Of a stretch of 64,000 nt of DNA, positions 17,928 to 27,500 are shown one piece after another; position 1 is the first letter of the stretch, and every line of letters begins with the position of its first letter. Location: positions 558,001 through 622,000 of the forward strand of contig JACKDX010000002.1 in assembly GCA_020633325.1 (NCBI GenBank), read 5' to 3'. The notes beneath the pieces were generated by a model. It made no database searches. It saw nothing but the letters and a program-made list of their open reading frames with translations, and was not told the DNA's origin. The position numbers and the translations under genes are program-made. The DNA is from Myxococcales bacterium. Lineage in GTDB: Bacteria > Myxococcota_A > Polyangia > Polyangiales > GCA-016699535.

Positions 17928-19454
17928 ATGTCGTCTATGGGGGCTCTTGTCAGATCGGGGTGGTGGTGTGTCCTTGCGCTCGGCATTCCAGCATTGGCTC
18001 ACGCCCAGCAAAAGGACACGTCCCGGGCTGAGCAGGTTGGACCCACGCCAGACGCATTGCCGGGTATCAACCGCGTAGGGGTGCCACGCTCTGGCGCGCG
18101 CGGACTGACATTGGCGGGGACGGCAAGTTACGGTTTCACCGAAGCGGTGCTCGATGATGGCGATTCCCACCACCGCCTTGCGGGACGGCTAGCGGCACAG
18201 GTACGCCTCGTGCCTTGGTTGTCCTTCGGAGGCAGCCTGAATGGACGCTTCGACAGCCATTCGAGCGACAGCGGCGATGACAGCGGGCTTGTGGGGGACC
18301 CACGCCTTCTCGTGCGCGCCAACACCGAAGTCCATGCCCGTTTTAATGTGGGTGCGCAACTGGGGCTTTGGTTGCCAGGAGGATCCGCGCCTTCCATCAA
18401 ATTCGACGCAACCACGCTCGAGGGGCTACTCCTTGCGAGCTACCGCCTGGGCGTGCTGAGCGTGGCTGCCCAAGCAGGTTTCCGCTGGGATAATTCGGCT
18501 CACGCGGTGGACGAGCCCGATCAGTTGACTCTCAATGATCGCCTCGCCCTTGGCCTTAGCGACTATAATGCTGTCTTAGCCGGCTTAGGGGTCGTAGGCA
18601 CGTTTGGCGAGCTGGAGCTCCTGGGGGAGGTCAGCTGGGAGCCCTATATGGGGTCGGGAGCGCCTGCCATCAAAACTGCGCCACTGCGCGTTTCAGGTGG
18701 GGCGCGCTGGCAACCTATGACCGATGTGCCTCTCAAAGTGCAGTTCATTGCGGAAGCCATTGTAAGTTCGCGCCCCGCCATCGAATTGGGTGCGCCCTTG
18801 GTGCCCGTCGAGCCCCGCATTGTTGCGATGTTGGGTCTCACGTATGCGTTTGCATTTGAACGGGCGTCTAAAGAAGAAGCGCCACCTGCGCCGGTACCTT
18901 CCGCCCCACCCAAGGCTGCAGAAAAGCCGGTGCTGGGCAGCGCAACGCTCACGGTGACCGACGATGCCGGGGGCCCTATGGTGGCGACTGTCCGCTGGCA
19001 AGCACATGGACAAGAGCAAGAGCTGCAGACCGATGCAGAGGGTCAGGCAACGATAGCGGATCTCGAGCCCGGCGAGCATCAGGTGTCGGTCTCGGCCGAG
19101 GGTTTCCAAACGCAAGAGTTGAAGGTGTCCATCAAGGCGGGAAGCGTGGCGCGGCACGACGTCCTGCGCCTTGCTCGCGCATTGCCGGTGGGGCAGATAC
19201 GGGGCTATATTCGCTCTTTTGGCGGCTCGGGGCTGGCTGCGAAGGTTCGCATCGAGCCCGGCGGGACCGAACTAGAGGCGAGCGGGGACGGGGGGTTTGA
19301 AGTTGATGTACCGCCCGGCCAGTATGAAGTGGTCGTCAGCATGTCGGGGTATAAAGAACAGCGAAGGAGCGTCCGAGTCCAAGAGCGCGGGGTGACTGTG
19401 CTCAATATCGATTTGCGCGAGCAGAAGTCCCGCAAACATGGGTCGTCTCAATGA
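17928..19454 (+). CDS. Outer-membrane barrel protein with carboxypeptidase-regulatory-like repeats
   Basis: A 508-residue exported protein. A signal peptide ends ALAHAQ near residue 27. Residues about 55-312 alternate short amphipathic strands (LTLAGTASYGF, LSFGGSLNGRF, FNVGAQLGLWLPG, LGLTYAFAF) in the manner of a beta-barrel. A Pro/Ala/Glu-rich linker (about 313-335) follows. Then come two beta-sandwich domains (about 335-405 and 410-495) with PGEHQVSVSAEGFQ and PGQYEVVVSMSGYKEQ, the hallmark of carboxypeptidase-regulatory or PEGA-like domains. Its TGA overlaps the ATG of the FecR gene. It is predicted to lie in the outer membrane with the two domains in the periplasm. Confidence 0.75.
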   Translation: MSSMGALVRSGWWCVLALGIPALAHAQQKDTSRAEQVGPTPDALPGINRVGVPRSGARGLTLAGTASYGFTEAVLDDGDSHHRLAGRLAAQVRLVPWLSFGGSLNGRFDSHSSDSGDDSGLVGDPRLLVRANTEVHARFNVGAQLGLWLPGGSAPSIKFDATTLEGLLLASYRLGVLSVAAQAGFRWDNSAHAVDEPDQLTLNDRLALGLSDYNAVLAGLGVVGTFGELELLGEVSWEPYMGSGAPAIKTAPLRVSGGARWQPMTDVPLKVQFIAEAIVSSRPAIELGAPLVPVEPRIVAMLGLTYAFAFERASKEEAPPAPVPSAPPKAAEKPVLGSATLTVTDDAGGPMVATVRWQAHGQEQELQTDAEGQATIADLEPGEHQVSVSAEGFQTQELKVSIKAGSVARHDVLRLARALPVGQIRGYIRSFGGSGLAAKVRIEPGGTELEASGDGGFEVDVPPGQYEVVVSMSGYKEQRRSVRVQERGVTVLNIDLREQKSRKHGSSQ

Positions 19455-20974
19455 CCCGCATGAACCCTAACGGGTTCACGTGGTGGGCGGGAATATTTCT
19501 CATGCTGGGCGCGTGTGACACGTGCGCTGGCTGCGGTCACGACAGCATTGCAGAGCTCGTCAAAACGAAACGCACAGTACAACGTGACCACGCCACGGAA
19601 AAAAACCAATGGCAAGGCGCCGAGCGCGGCGACGAATTTGTGCTCAATGACGGCGTGCGCACTCTGGGTGGCGCCTCTGCTGATCTCGTACTCACAGGCG
19701 GTGGCGGAATCCAGCTCGGTCCCAACACGTTGATCCGGTTTCTCGCCAAAGCCCCCGGACGAGGACGCCATCGGCTGAGCGTCGAAGAGGGCGCGGTCAC
19801 TTTGGAATCGGGAAATGAAGACTTGCAGGTGAACACACATCTTGGTGTGGCAGTCCTGCGTCCTAAGACCAAGTTGCAAATCACTGCGGACGACGCGCAA
19901 ATGCAGTTACAGGTTGTTGTGGGCCGTGTTTCCATCGAAGGACAAAACGACGTCAATCTGACGGCCGGACAGCGGCTAACGGTACGGGTCGGCGGCGTGA
20001 TCATCGAGGAGCCTAAAGAGGATCGTACAGGCGCTAAATCAAACGAGCCTGAACCCTTGCCGGAAGATCCTAACGCCCTAGCCGCTGAAGAAGATAGCGC
20101 CCGCGATTCAGGCGATGCCATCCCTAAACACGCCGATTTTAGCATCGCGGCTGGTGAAACCGCAACCGTTCATGACGCTGCGGCGCCCACCGCGATTCGC
20201 GTGCGTTTTGGGAACGCCTGTTCCGGCGAGGGTGTCGTGGAGGTCAGCAATACGCGGTCGTTTCACAGGCTGCGTATGGCTTCGCCGGGCAAGGGTTCCG
20301 CCATTATCGAAGTGGCGCCGGGTAACAACCGCTACCGCGTGCGCTGCCGCAAAGGCGCCCAGGCACTCTCAGAAGTTCCGGTGGCTGCTGGATCGCTGCT
20401 GGTGCGAAGAGATACTGGCGCACAACGGCTTCCAAAAAAGGCACCGTATAACACGCTTGAGGCGGACGGGCGGAGATACACTGTGATGTTTCAAAACCTT
20501 TTGCCTCAACTCACTTTCGTGTGGCCTCGCGCAAGTCAGTCTGGCGGCACGAATGTTTTGGTCCTGGAAGTTCTGCGCAGCCACAAGCAACAACGCTTCG
20601 CCGTGGATGCCTCGCGTCTCACTCTGCCGTCCGGCAAGGTAACGGAGGGGCTGTATCGCTGGTGGTTTGAAGACACCACGACAAAGAAACGCTCGCCTGT
20701 GACCACGCTCCAACTCCAATTCGACAACGCGGCCCCGGCGGCTAGTATTCAAGAGCCCTCAGGGAGCATTCCCTTGTCGCAGGGCCAAGCTGTTGTCTCG
20801 GGAACAGCAGTTGACAGCGCTACGGTGAGCGTAAGCGGCGCTCCACTTGTAACAGACTCTCAATTCCGGTTTAGGGGGCTCGTCCCGTTGCCGAAGGACG
20901 AGCATGCGCTCAGCATACGTATTGCCCATCCACAATATGGTGTGCACTATTATCTGCGGCCAATAACACGATAG
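19451..20974 (+). CDS. FecR-domain lipoprotein
   Basis: A 507-residue predicted lipoprotein: the N-terminus has a hydrophobic stretch ending in LGAC, an acceptable lipobox (Cys at residue 22). Residues about 55-185 are a FecR-type domain with the pattern G..F.L.DGVRTL..A...L...GG.IQLGPNT....L, then LSVEEGAVTLE and LRPKTKLQITA. The rest (about 210-507) is beta-rich and of unknown fold. It overlaps the upstream barrel gene by ATGA and is followed within 5 bases by a Ser/Thr kinase gene, so the three form an operon. FecR domains normally pass periplasmic signals across the inner membrane; here there is no sigma factor nearby. Confidence 0.8.
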   Translation: MTRMNPNGFTWWAGIFLMLGACDTCAGCGHDSIAELVKTKRTVQRDHATEKNQWQGAERGDEFVLNDGVRTLGGASADLVLTGGGGIQLGPNTLIRFLAKAPGRGRHRLSVEEGAVTLESGNEDLQVNTHLGVAVLRPKTKLQITADDAQMQLQVVVGRVSIEGQNDVNLTAGQRLTVRVGGVIIEEPKEDRTGAKSNEPEPLPEDPNALAAEEDSARDSGDAIPKHADFSIAAGETATVHDAAAPTAIRVRFGNACSGEGVVEVSNTRSFHRLRMASPGKGSAIIEVAPGNNRYRVRCRKGAQALSEVPVAAGSLLVRRDTGAQRLPKKAPYNTLEADGRRYTVMFQNLLPQLTFVWPRASQSGGTNVLVLEVLRSHKQQRFAVDASRLTLPSGKVTEGLYRWWFEDTTTKKRSPVTTLQLQFDNAAPAASIQEPSGSIPLSQGQAVVSGTAVDSATVSVSGAPLVTDSQFRFRGLVPLPKDEHALSIRIAHPQYGVHYYLRPITR

Positions 20975-20978
20975 CCTT

Positions 20979-22715
20979 GTGATGAAGAACGCTTCTGACG
21001 AGTTTGTGGGTCGACTGGTTCTCGGGCGCTATCGCATTGTAGGCGTGCTCGCCAAAGGCGGAATGGGCGTCATATATCTGGCGCGCAGCGAAGGCGCAGC
21101 TGGATTTGTCAAGCCAGTGGTGGTGAAGCGCATCTTGTCCGACATCGATGAAGACAATGCTGTCGTCAGCATGTTCAAGCGCGAAGCGCGAATCATGTCA
21201 AATCTTCGCCATCCCAGCATTGTGAGCGTGATGGATTTTGGAAGAGATCGCCTTGCGTACTTCATGGTGCTTGATTACGTACATGGATTTCACCTGGGAC
21301 GCTGGGTCCGATTCATGAACGTCGCCCATGGACGGTTCCCATACGAGTTAGCGTTGCACATTGTCGTCCAGGTGCTCGATGCGCTCCACTACGCGCATAC
21401 GCTGCGAGACGAGCATGGGCAACTCTTACAGATCGTGCACCGTGATGTGACGCCGTCCAACGTCCTTTTGGATGTCGAAGGGCATGTAAAGCTGGCCGAT
21501 TTTGGCATTGCGAGAATGCGGACCGATGCGACGGAAGCCGGGCAGGGCGAATCTTTGATCAAGGGCAAGTTTCCCTACTTGGCGCCTGAGCTGCTCCACG
21601 GATCGGAACCCACGCCGGTTTCAGACGTGTATGGGTGTGGGGTCGTGCTGCACGAAGTGCTCTCGGGGAAGAACGTCTTTCGTGCGCCGAGCCTGTCTAT
21701 GACGGTCTCGCGCGTCATGAATCACATTCCTGAGCGGTTAGATGCGTTGAGGGATGATGTGCCGCCCAAGTTTGCGATGATCGTGGCCAAGGCTTTGCAC
21801 AAAGACCCCAAAGAACGGTTTCAGTCCGCCCTCGAGCTCGCGGACGCACTTCGATCCCTCCGGCCCGAGCCTGCCGAACGCACGCAAGCCAAACTGGCTA
21901 AGGCTGCCGCGCGTGACTTTTTCGACCCTCGCATGGCCGAGCATTTTGATGTGGACGAATTGTCCTCACTTGAGCGGCTGTGGCGGCAAAGACCAGATGA
22001 TACTGCTGGGAGTTTCAGGCCAGCCGCTTTTGCATCGTCCAGTCCGCCCTACGAGTCCAAACCAAGCATACCGATATCGATCACGGATGTCGAAATCGAG
22101 GAGGGGCGTGGCGCGCCAGGCCCGAGGCGTGGGTTTCAATCAAAGCGTGCGCTCCTTTTGGCAGGCGTGGGTGTGTTGGCGCTTTCTGTGATCGCGGGCG
22201 TCGCGCTTTATTTGGGCCGAAGCGCCAAAGAAAGCAATCAGACTAAGTTCGTCTACATCGAGAGCGGGCGCGCCGTGGGTGATGGTGAGCTCGGCGCTTC
22301 GCGTCCCGAGCCTGCTACAGGGCCGCAAGAGCCATCAGGCACCCGAGCGGCAGTGACCAAGCCCGAACCGGTTGCGGCTGCCGAGCCGCCTCAGCAACAC
22401 GCCTCAACCGTCAAACGGCCTGCGCCACACGAACCCGCCAAAGTCACACCCAACCGTCTCGAAGCAACAGTGCGTAAGCACAATGGCAAACTCGAAACGT
22501 GCTTCAAGACCTACCCGCCCCCAAGCGGCATGGCAGCGGTGCTCAAATTCCAAGTGGATAAGGATGGAAAGGTCGAGCAGGTGGATCTCTCGCCGCGCGC
22601 GGTGTCCACAGGACCGCTCGGGCAATGCCTCAGCAAAGTCGCTCAGGCCATCCGATTTGGAGCGCTGGGAGCAAGAATCACATTTAGCGTGCCCATCGCT
22701 TTAAGCCGCGAGTAG
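20979..22715 (+). CDS. Transmembrane Ser/Thr protein kinase with AgmX/PglI-type C-terminal domain
   Basis: A 578-residue Hanks-type kinase. The kinase domain (about 15-290) has the glycine loop GGMGVIYLA, Lys50 in VVVKR, HRD at 154-156, DFG at 174-176 and an APE at about 202-204. The catalytic loop reads HRDVTPSN, with Thr where most Ser/Thr kinases have Lys; similar loops are common in myxobacterial kinases. A transmembrane helix (about 391-413) leads to a Pro/Ala/Glu-rich linker and a C-terminal AgmX/PglI-like domain (about 480-575, with NGKLETCFKTYPP and VLKFQVDKDGKVEQVDL) outside the membrane. It begins with GTG 20979 or ATG 20982, right after the FecR gene, which suggests its extracellular domain works with that operon. 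Confidence 0.88.
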   Translation: MMKNASDEFVGRLVLGRYRIVGVLAKGGMGVIYLARSEGAAGFVKPVVVKRILSDIDEDNAVVSMFKREARIMSNLRHPSIVSVMDFGRDRLAYFMVLDYVHGFHLGRWVRFMNVAHGRFPYELALHIVVQVLDALHYAHTLRDEHGQLLQIVHRDVTPSNVLLDVEGHVKLADFGIARMRTDATEAGQGESLIKGKFPYLAPELLHGSEPTPVSDVYGCGVVLHEVLSGKNVFRAPSLSMTVSRVMNHIPERLDALRDDVPPKFAMIVAKALHKDPKERFQSALELADALRSLRPEPAERTQAKLAKAAARDFFDPRMAEHFDVDELSSLERLWRQRPDDTAGSFRPAAFASSSPPYESKPSIPISITDVEIEEGRGAPGPRRGFQSKRALLLAGVGVLALSVIAGVALYLGRSAKESNQTKFVYIESGRAVGDGELGASRPEPATGPQEPSGTRAAVTKPEPVAAAEPPQQHASTVKRPAPHEPAKVTPNRLEATVRKHNGKLETCFKTYPPPSGMAAVLKFQVDKDGKVEQVDLSPRAVSTGPLGQCLSKVAQAIRFGALGARITFSVPIALSRE

Positions 22716-22984
22716 CACAATCCATCCCGAAAATGTGGTTGCCTTTGGATGGAGGAGAGTTGGACCGGGGGCTTGGGCTTGCATCTATTACAGATGACTA
22801 AGGCCGCTGCCTACCGGCCCCAAGCACATACGCGTCCCGATCACGAACATCTGGCACAAGGACAACCCGCTCCCCAATCTGTACGTTTTCCAGGAGACAA
22901 TGTGTTGAGGCAAATGTGAGCGCGCAGGTAATTCTTCTGAGACTCTACATGGGCTAAAAGCGTGGCTTGCCGCAAAGAACTGCC
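22716..22984. other. Intergenic region between kinase operon and unknown lipoprotein gene
   Basis: About 270 bases with no convincing gene. It holds a 7-bp inverted repeat, TCCATCC at 22721-22727 and GGATGGA at 22747-22753, and a small hairpin GGCCG/CGGCC at 22802-22819. Neither is followed by a T-run, so termination is uncertain. No clear promoter is seen. Confidence 0.4.
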
Positions 22985-24367
22985 ATGCTATACATCACGA
23001 TGCGATGCGCCGTCGCGGTAGGGCTCGTGATAGGTGGTCTAGGCTGCCAACGGGGTTCCTTCGACCACGCAGCGGGAACGGATCAGAGTGCCATCGAAGG
23101 CAGCAAATCTGTTTGGATGGATGTGCCCTCCGATATCACGGTGTTCGGGTTTAATGCTCGCGCCGGCAAACTCGTGCCGGTTGCTGTGGCATCTGAGATC
23201 GGAGCTCGGACTAATGACATACGCAAGACTCGCGTTGAGTATTTTGCTGATTCCGAGCATTGGAGTTGGATTGGCTCCGTAGAATTGCCGTTGTTTGTCC
23301 GGCGCGAAGAGACAGACAAAAATCCCTACGCCGACAATTCCGTCCACCGGTTTTTAGAAAAACATACGGTCCGAGAACTCGCCAAGGCTGGGCTCCCCCT
23401 CTCTATAGCCGACGTTTACGGAGGTTGCCCGCGATATCGCTTGTTGGCATCCGGGCGGCTCGCGCACATCTCCTTGAGCGCGCAGGAGGCCGACTTTCTC
23501 CCGCGCGGGCAATCTCCCCCATTAGAGTTCGCGACGAACTTAGGGGACTACGTTCTCAGCGAAAAGCTGGTGTTTGCCTCCCATCAATGCCTAGGACCCG
23601 CCGAAATGCTGGCCCAGCGGGGGGGCCGCGTTATTGATCCCGGCGATCGTAGTGCGGTGGTGCTTGGGGCTGGCTCGTTTCCTTTGCGCGAAGAGAGGGG
23701 TACATTCCTGATGCTCTTGGCGCAAGAGTATCGCACGGTATACGTCAACGACATTGATTCAGGCCGAGGGGGGGATCAGGTCTATGTCAACAGCGAATAC
23801 GCACTGCGCTGTCCACGAGATGTCTCTTTCAGTCCAGACGCAGGCGATGCATCTGCGCAATCAAATGAAGACTTTTTTTGCCAACGTGTCACTAAGGCCC
23901 CACGAAATATGGACTTCACGTATTTGGGCGTGCCGGCACAAAATGTCCCAAGGAGCGTCGTAAGCGGCGCTGATGTCTTTGTGGTGTTTCCTGAGCCTTC
24001 GTGGGTCTGGGGAAAAGAGATTAAGGGCGAAGATTCCATCTACTCAGTAGGTAAAGACTTGGCTTACCTTCTTGATGAAGCAGCCACCGCCTACGTGCTC
24101 AGCGAGCAGCCCATCGTATCCGCGGTGACGGCCACTAGTCCGTTCGGTGACGGAGAATTCGACGGCTATGGCCTTAGCCTGCGTAAGAGACGCTACTCGC
24201 GCGATCTGCTTTGGCTACATCCTCATAGTGAGGACGTGTCATTGAGCGTGTCGTTTATTACCGAAAGCGGGCGCAGGGTCAGCATGCTGAGCCCCTTGCT
24301 GAATTATCTGGCGCGCGCGCCGCTCTATCTCGTCGAAATATCCAGACTGAGTGGCCTGCAGCGCTAA
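22985..24367 (+). CDS. Lipoprotein of unknown function
   Basis: A 460-residue predicted lipoprotein that I do not recognise. The N-terminus is a short hydrophobic signal ending GGLGC (Cys at residue 21), a good lipobox. The mature part is beta-rich, with scattered Cys (YGGCPRY, SHQCLG, ALRCPRD, FFCQRV) suggesting disulfides, in keeping with an envelope location. ATG 22985 is chosen over the in-frame TTG at 22967; ATG 23000 is also possible. It stands alone between the kinase operon and smc, with about 270 bases upstream. Confidence 0.7.
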   Translation: MLYITMRCAVAVGLVIGGLGCQRGSFDHAAGTDQSAIEGSKSVWMDVPSDITVFGFNARAGKLVPVAVASEIGARTNDIRKTRVEYFADSEHWSWIGSVELPLFVRREETDKNPYADNSVHRFLEKHTVRELAKAGLPLSIADVYGGCPRYRLLASGRLAHISLSAQEADFLPRGQSPPLEFATNLGDYVLSEKLVFASHQCLGPAEMLAQRGGRVIDPGDRSAVVLGAGSFPLREERGTFLMLLAQEYRTVYVNDIDSGRGGDQVYVNSEYALRCPRDVSFSPDAGDASAQSNEDFFCQRVTKAPRNMDFTYLGVPAQNVPRSVVSGADVFVVFPEPSWVWGKEIKGEDSIYSVGKDLAYLLDEAATAYVLSEQPIVSAVTATSPFGDGEFDGYGLSLRKRRYSRDLLWLHPHSEDVSLSVSFITESGRRVSMLSPLLNYLARAPLYLVEISRLSGLQR

Positions 24368-24504
24368 AAGGCACTTGAAATGGGAGATCTAATTTGGAAC
24401 CGAATATTTTAGCCAAAAAGGGCGGTTCCTGAGGGGCGATTGCGAAATGGGTCGAGCAATGCTAGGTCAGCCCGACGGCGGACAAAAGTTCAGCCAAGCA
24501 GTCC

Positions 24505-27500
24505 ATGCGCATCAAGCGACTCGAAATTTACGGCTTTAAATCCTTTGTCGACAGGACCGTATTTCGGTTCGACGAAGATATCATCGGCATCGTAGGGCCC
24601 AACGGGTGCGGCAAGTCCAACATCGTGGATGCCATCAGATGGGTGATGGGCGAGCAATCCGCGAAGCATTTGCGCGGCGGCACGATGGAAGACGTCATCT
24701 TTAGCGGGTCAGAAGATCGCGGTCCCCAGGGCTTCGCGGAGGTGGCGCTCACCTTCGACAATGCCTCTGGTAACGCGCCCCCAGAATATAAGGACTTTGG
24801 GGAAATCACGGTCATGCGGCGGGTCGATCGCAGCGCCGAAAGCGAGTACTTCATTAATCAAGTGCCGGTGCGCTTGATGGATGTCACTCAACTGTTTTTG
24901 GGCACGGGGGTCGGGACCAAAGCCTACTCAATCATTGAGCAAGGCCGGGTGGGGCTCATCGTCTCGGCAAAAGCTAAAGATCGGCGACATTTTATCGAAG
25001 AAGCAGCCGGGGTGACAAAGTTCAAGTCGCGCAAGCGGGCCGCCGAAAGGAAAATGGATCATACCCGGCAGAATCTGCTGCGGCTTAAAGACGTGGTTGC
25101 CGAGCTTGAAAAAAGCCTGGCATCTCTTAAGCGGCAAGCGCAAAAAGCTGAAAAGTTCCGTCAGTATCGCTCCGAGCTGCGAGACCTGGAGCTACATGAG
25201 GCGGCGCACCGATGGTTGGATCTGACGGTGACCGAGAAAGCCGTTGCTTCGGATCTACTGCTGAAGGAAGCGGAACTGCGAGAGGTGCGTGCGTCGGTCA
25301 AGGCGCAAGAGGTGAGTCTACAGGGCCAACGTGCGGAGCTTTTGGAAGAGGAGCGACGGCTCGAAAAAGCGCAGGTTGCAGCGTTTGAGTCAGAGAACGC
25401 TGTACATCTTCTTGAGAGTCAGATCGCCCATTATCTGGACCAGATCGGCTCAGTGCGCGAGCGGGAGAGCAGTTTGGATCGGGAGCTTGAGACGCTGCAG
25501 CTCGAGCACGCGACGTCGCTCGCTGAACATCAAGGGTTGGAGCTTGCATTGGCCCGCGCGGTTCAAGAGGAGAAGCACGCTGCTGAGGAACTTCGGCGGG
25601 TCTCAGAAGAGCTTGAGCACAAGCGCGCGATTCTCGAAGAGGCTTCCACCACGATGGAAAACTGTCGCTCCCGGTTGCAAGACAGTCGTACTTTGCGCGT
25701 CACGCTGGAGTCCCAAGCCGAGGCGAATATAGTGCGGCGTAGCGAGGCAGCCGCGCGCCTCACCAAGGTGAGGCAGGATCGAGAAGCGCTCCTTCTGGCG
25801 AGAAGCAATGATATGCAGGCCCTAGAAGAGCTTCGCGCCAGGCTCGAAGGACTTCAGGGCGGGAAAACCCATAGTGCGGACAAACGTCGTGTACTTGTGG
25901 GCGAACTCGCAGACCTCCGCGCCCGCCTTCTCACAATCGAACACACGATGGAGAGTCTTCGAGGCCAGCTTGTTCAAAAGCGCTCGAGGCTCAGCTCACT
26001 TGAGGAAATTCAGCGCAAGTTTGAGGGCATGGAGTCCGGCACACGGGCCATCATGACGCGCTATGTGCGCGAGCATGGGGGCGATGCTAATGCGCATGTG
26101 GTGGGTTTGATCGCAGATCGGATCGGTTGTCCCGAACCGCTCACGGCTCCACTGGCTGCGGCACTGGGCGAACGCCTTCAGGTCGTTGTGCTTGATGACC
26201 TTGCGGGTACCGCTGACGCCGTTCGCTACCTGAGCGAGGGCAAGCACGGCCGGGCAAGCTTTGTGGCTCAGAAGGTGATGCCGGCGCCCTCTTTGGCTGT
26301 CCCGGCGGATGCCTCCGTGATAGGGAAGCTGACAGATATGCTCAGCTATGAGGATTCCGACCGGGCGTTAGTGGAACATCTTTTGGGCAACGTACTTTTG
26401 GTTGACGATCTCTCGAGCGCCTTACGCCTCTATCGACTACATGGACCGGTTTTTGGTTATGCGACGCGTGGCGGCGAATACCTTTCTCCCGATGGGGTGC
26501 TCACCGGAGGATCGGAAGAGCAGCGCGGAACACATCTCTTGGAATTCAAGCGCGATATACGCATTTTGAAGGACGCTGTTTTAGAAAAAAGCCGCGCTTT
26601 GGCGACTATTGAAACGGAACATTCCGCTTTGAGGCGCCAGGTTGCCGAACAAGAGGCGGCCGACGAGGCCGCACGCACCGAGGCGCACGAAGCAGACCTC
26701 TCCGTGATGGAAGTACAAACCGCCCTTCGTCATACGGAAGAGGTTTGTGATGGCAAAGAACACCAACTCCAATCCCTTTCGCTGGAAGAGGGCACGATAA
26801 CGCTGGTCTTAGAAGAGTGTGACCACGAGGAGAGCCGCTTCGCAACCGAACTTGGTCGTATCGTTCAAAAGCAAGAGGATATAGAGCAGGAGCTTTCAGC
26901 CGCTGTGGAGCTTGTTGCCGAGCGTAAACGGGCTGAAGACCAACAGGCCATTGTCGTCACCGACGAACGTGTCAAAGTTGCAAGGGCGCAACAAAAAAGG
27001 GTGAGCGACGAAAATGTACGGGACAGATTGGTCAAGACCATGCGCGATCTGGAGGACCGCCGCGCGCGTTTGCTCGACGAGCAAACCGAAGGCCAACGTA
27101 AACAAGAAGAATTTTCCGCACGCGTGGTGCAGGCCAAAGACAAGTTGGCGCAGCGCAAGGCGCAGCTTGAGGAGCAGAAGTCCGCGCTAGAGGCGGCTCG
27201 TGGGAGAAGCGAGCGTAGCAGGGAGACATGTGCGTTAGGCGAACAGGCGCTGCGAGAGCTCCGAGAAACTATCGACCAACAGTCAGCCATCGTTGGAGAG
27301 CTGGCCTTGGAGCGCCGCGAAAAAGTGTTGGCGATAGAGCATCTGATTGAGCAAATGCAGGAACGGCATCAAGTCGATGTTCGCGACACCTTGTTGGATT
27401 ACCATGGGCTTCGTACGCCGGATGAGGAAGCGCACGCGCGCGCAGGAGAGCTTAACCGCCTGCTAAGCCGGATGGGCGAGGTGAATCTGTTGGCCATTAG

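Noticed and set aside
17142..18173. 343-codon minus-strand open frame
   Set aside because: It covers the ends of three plus-strand genes, including the RimI-like gene with clear motifs, and its own product looks like random basic and Cys-rich sequence.
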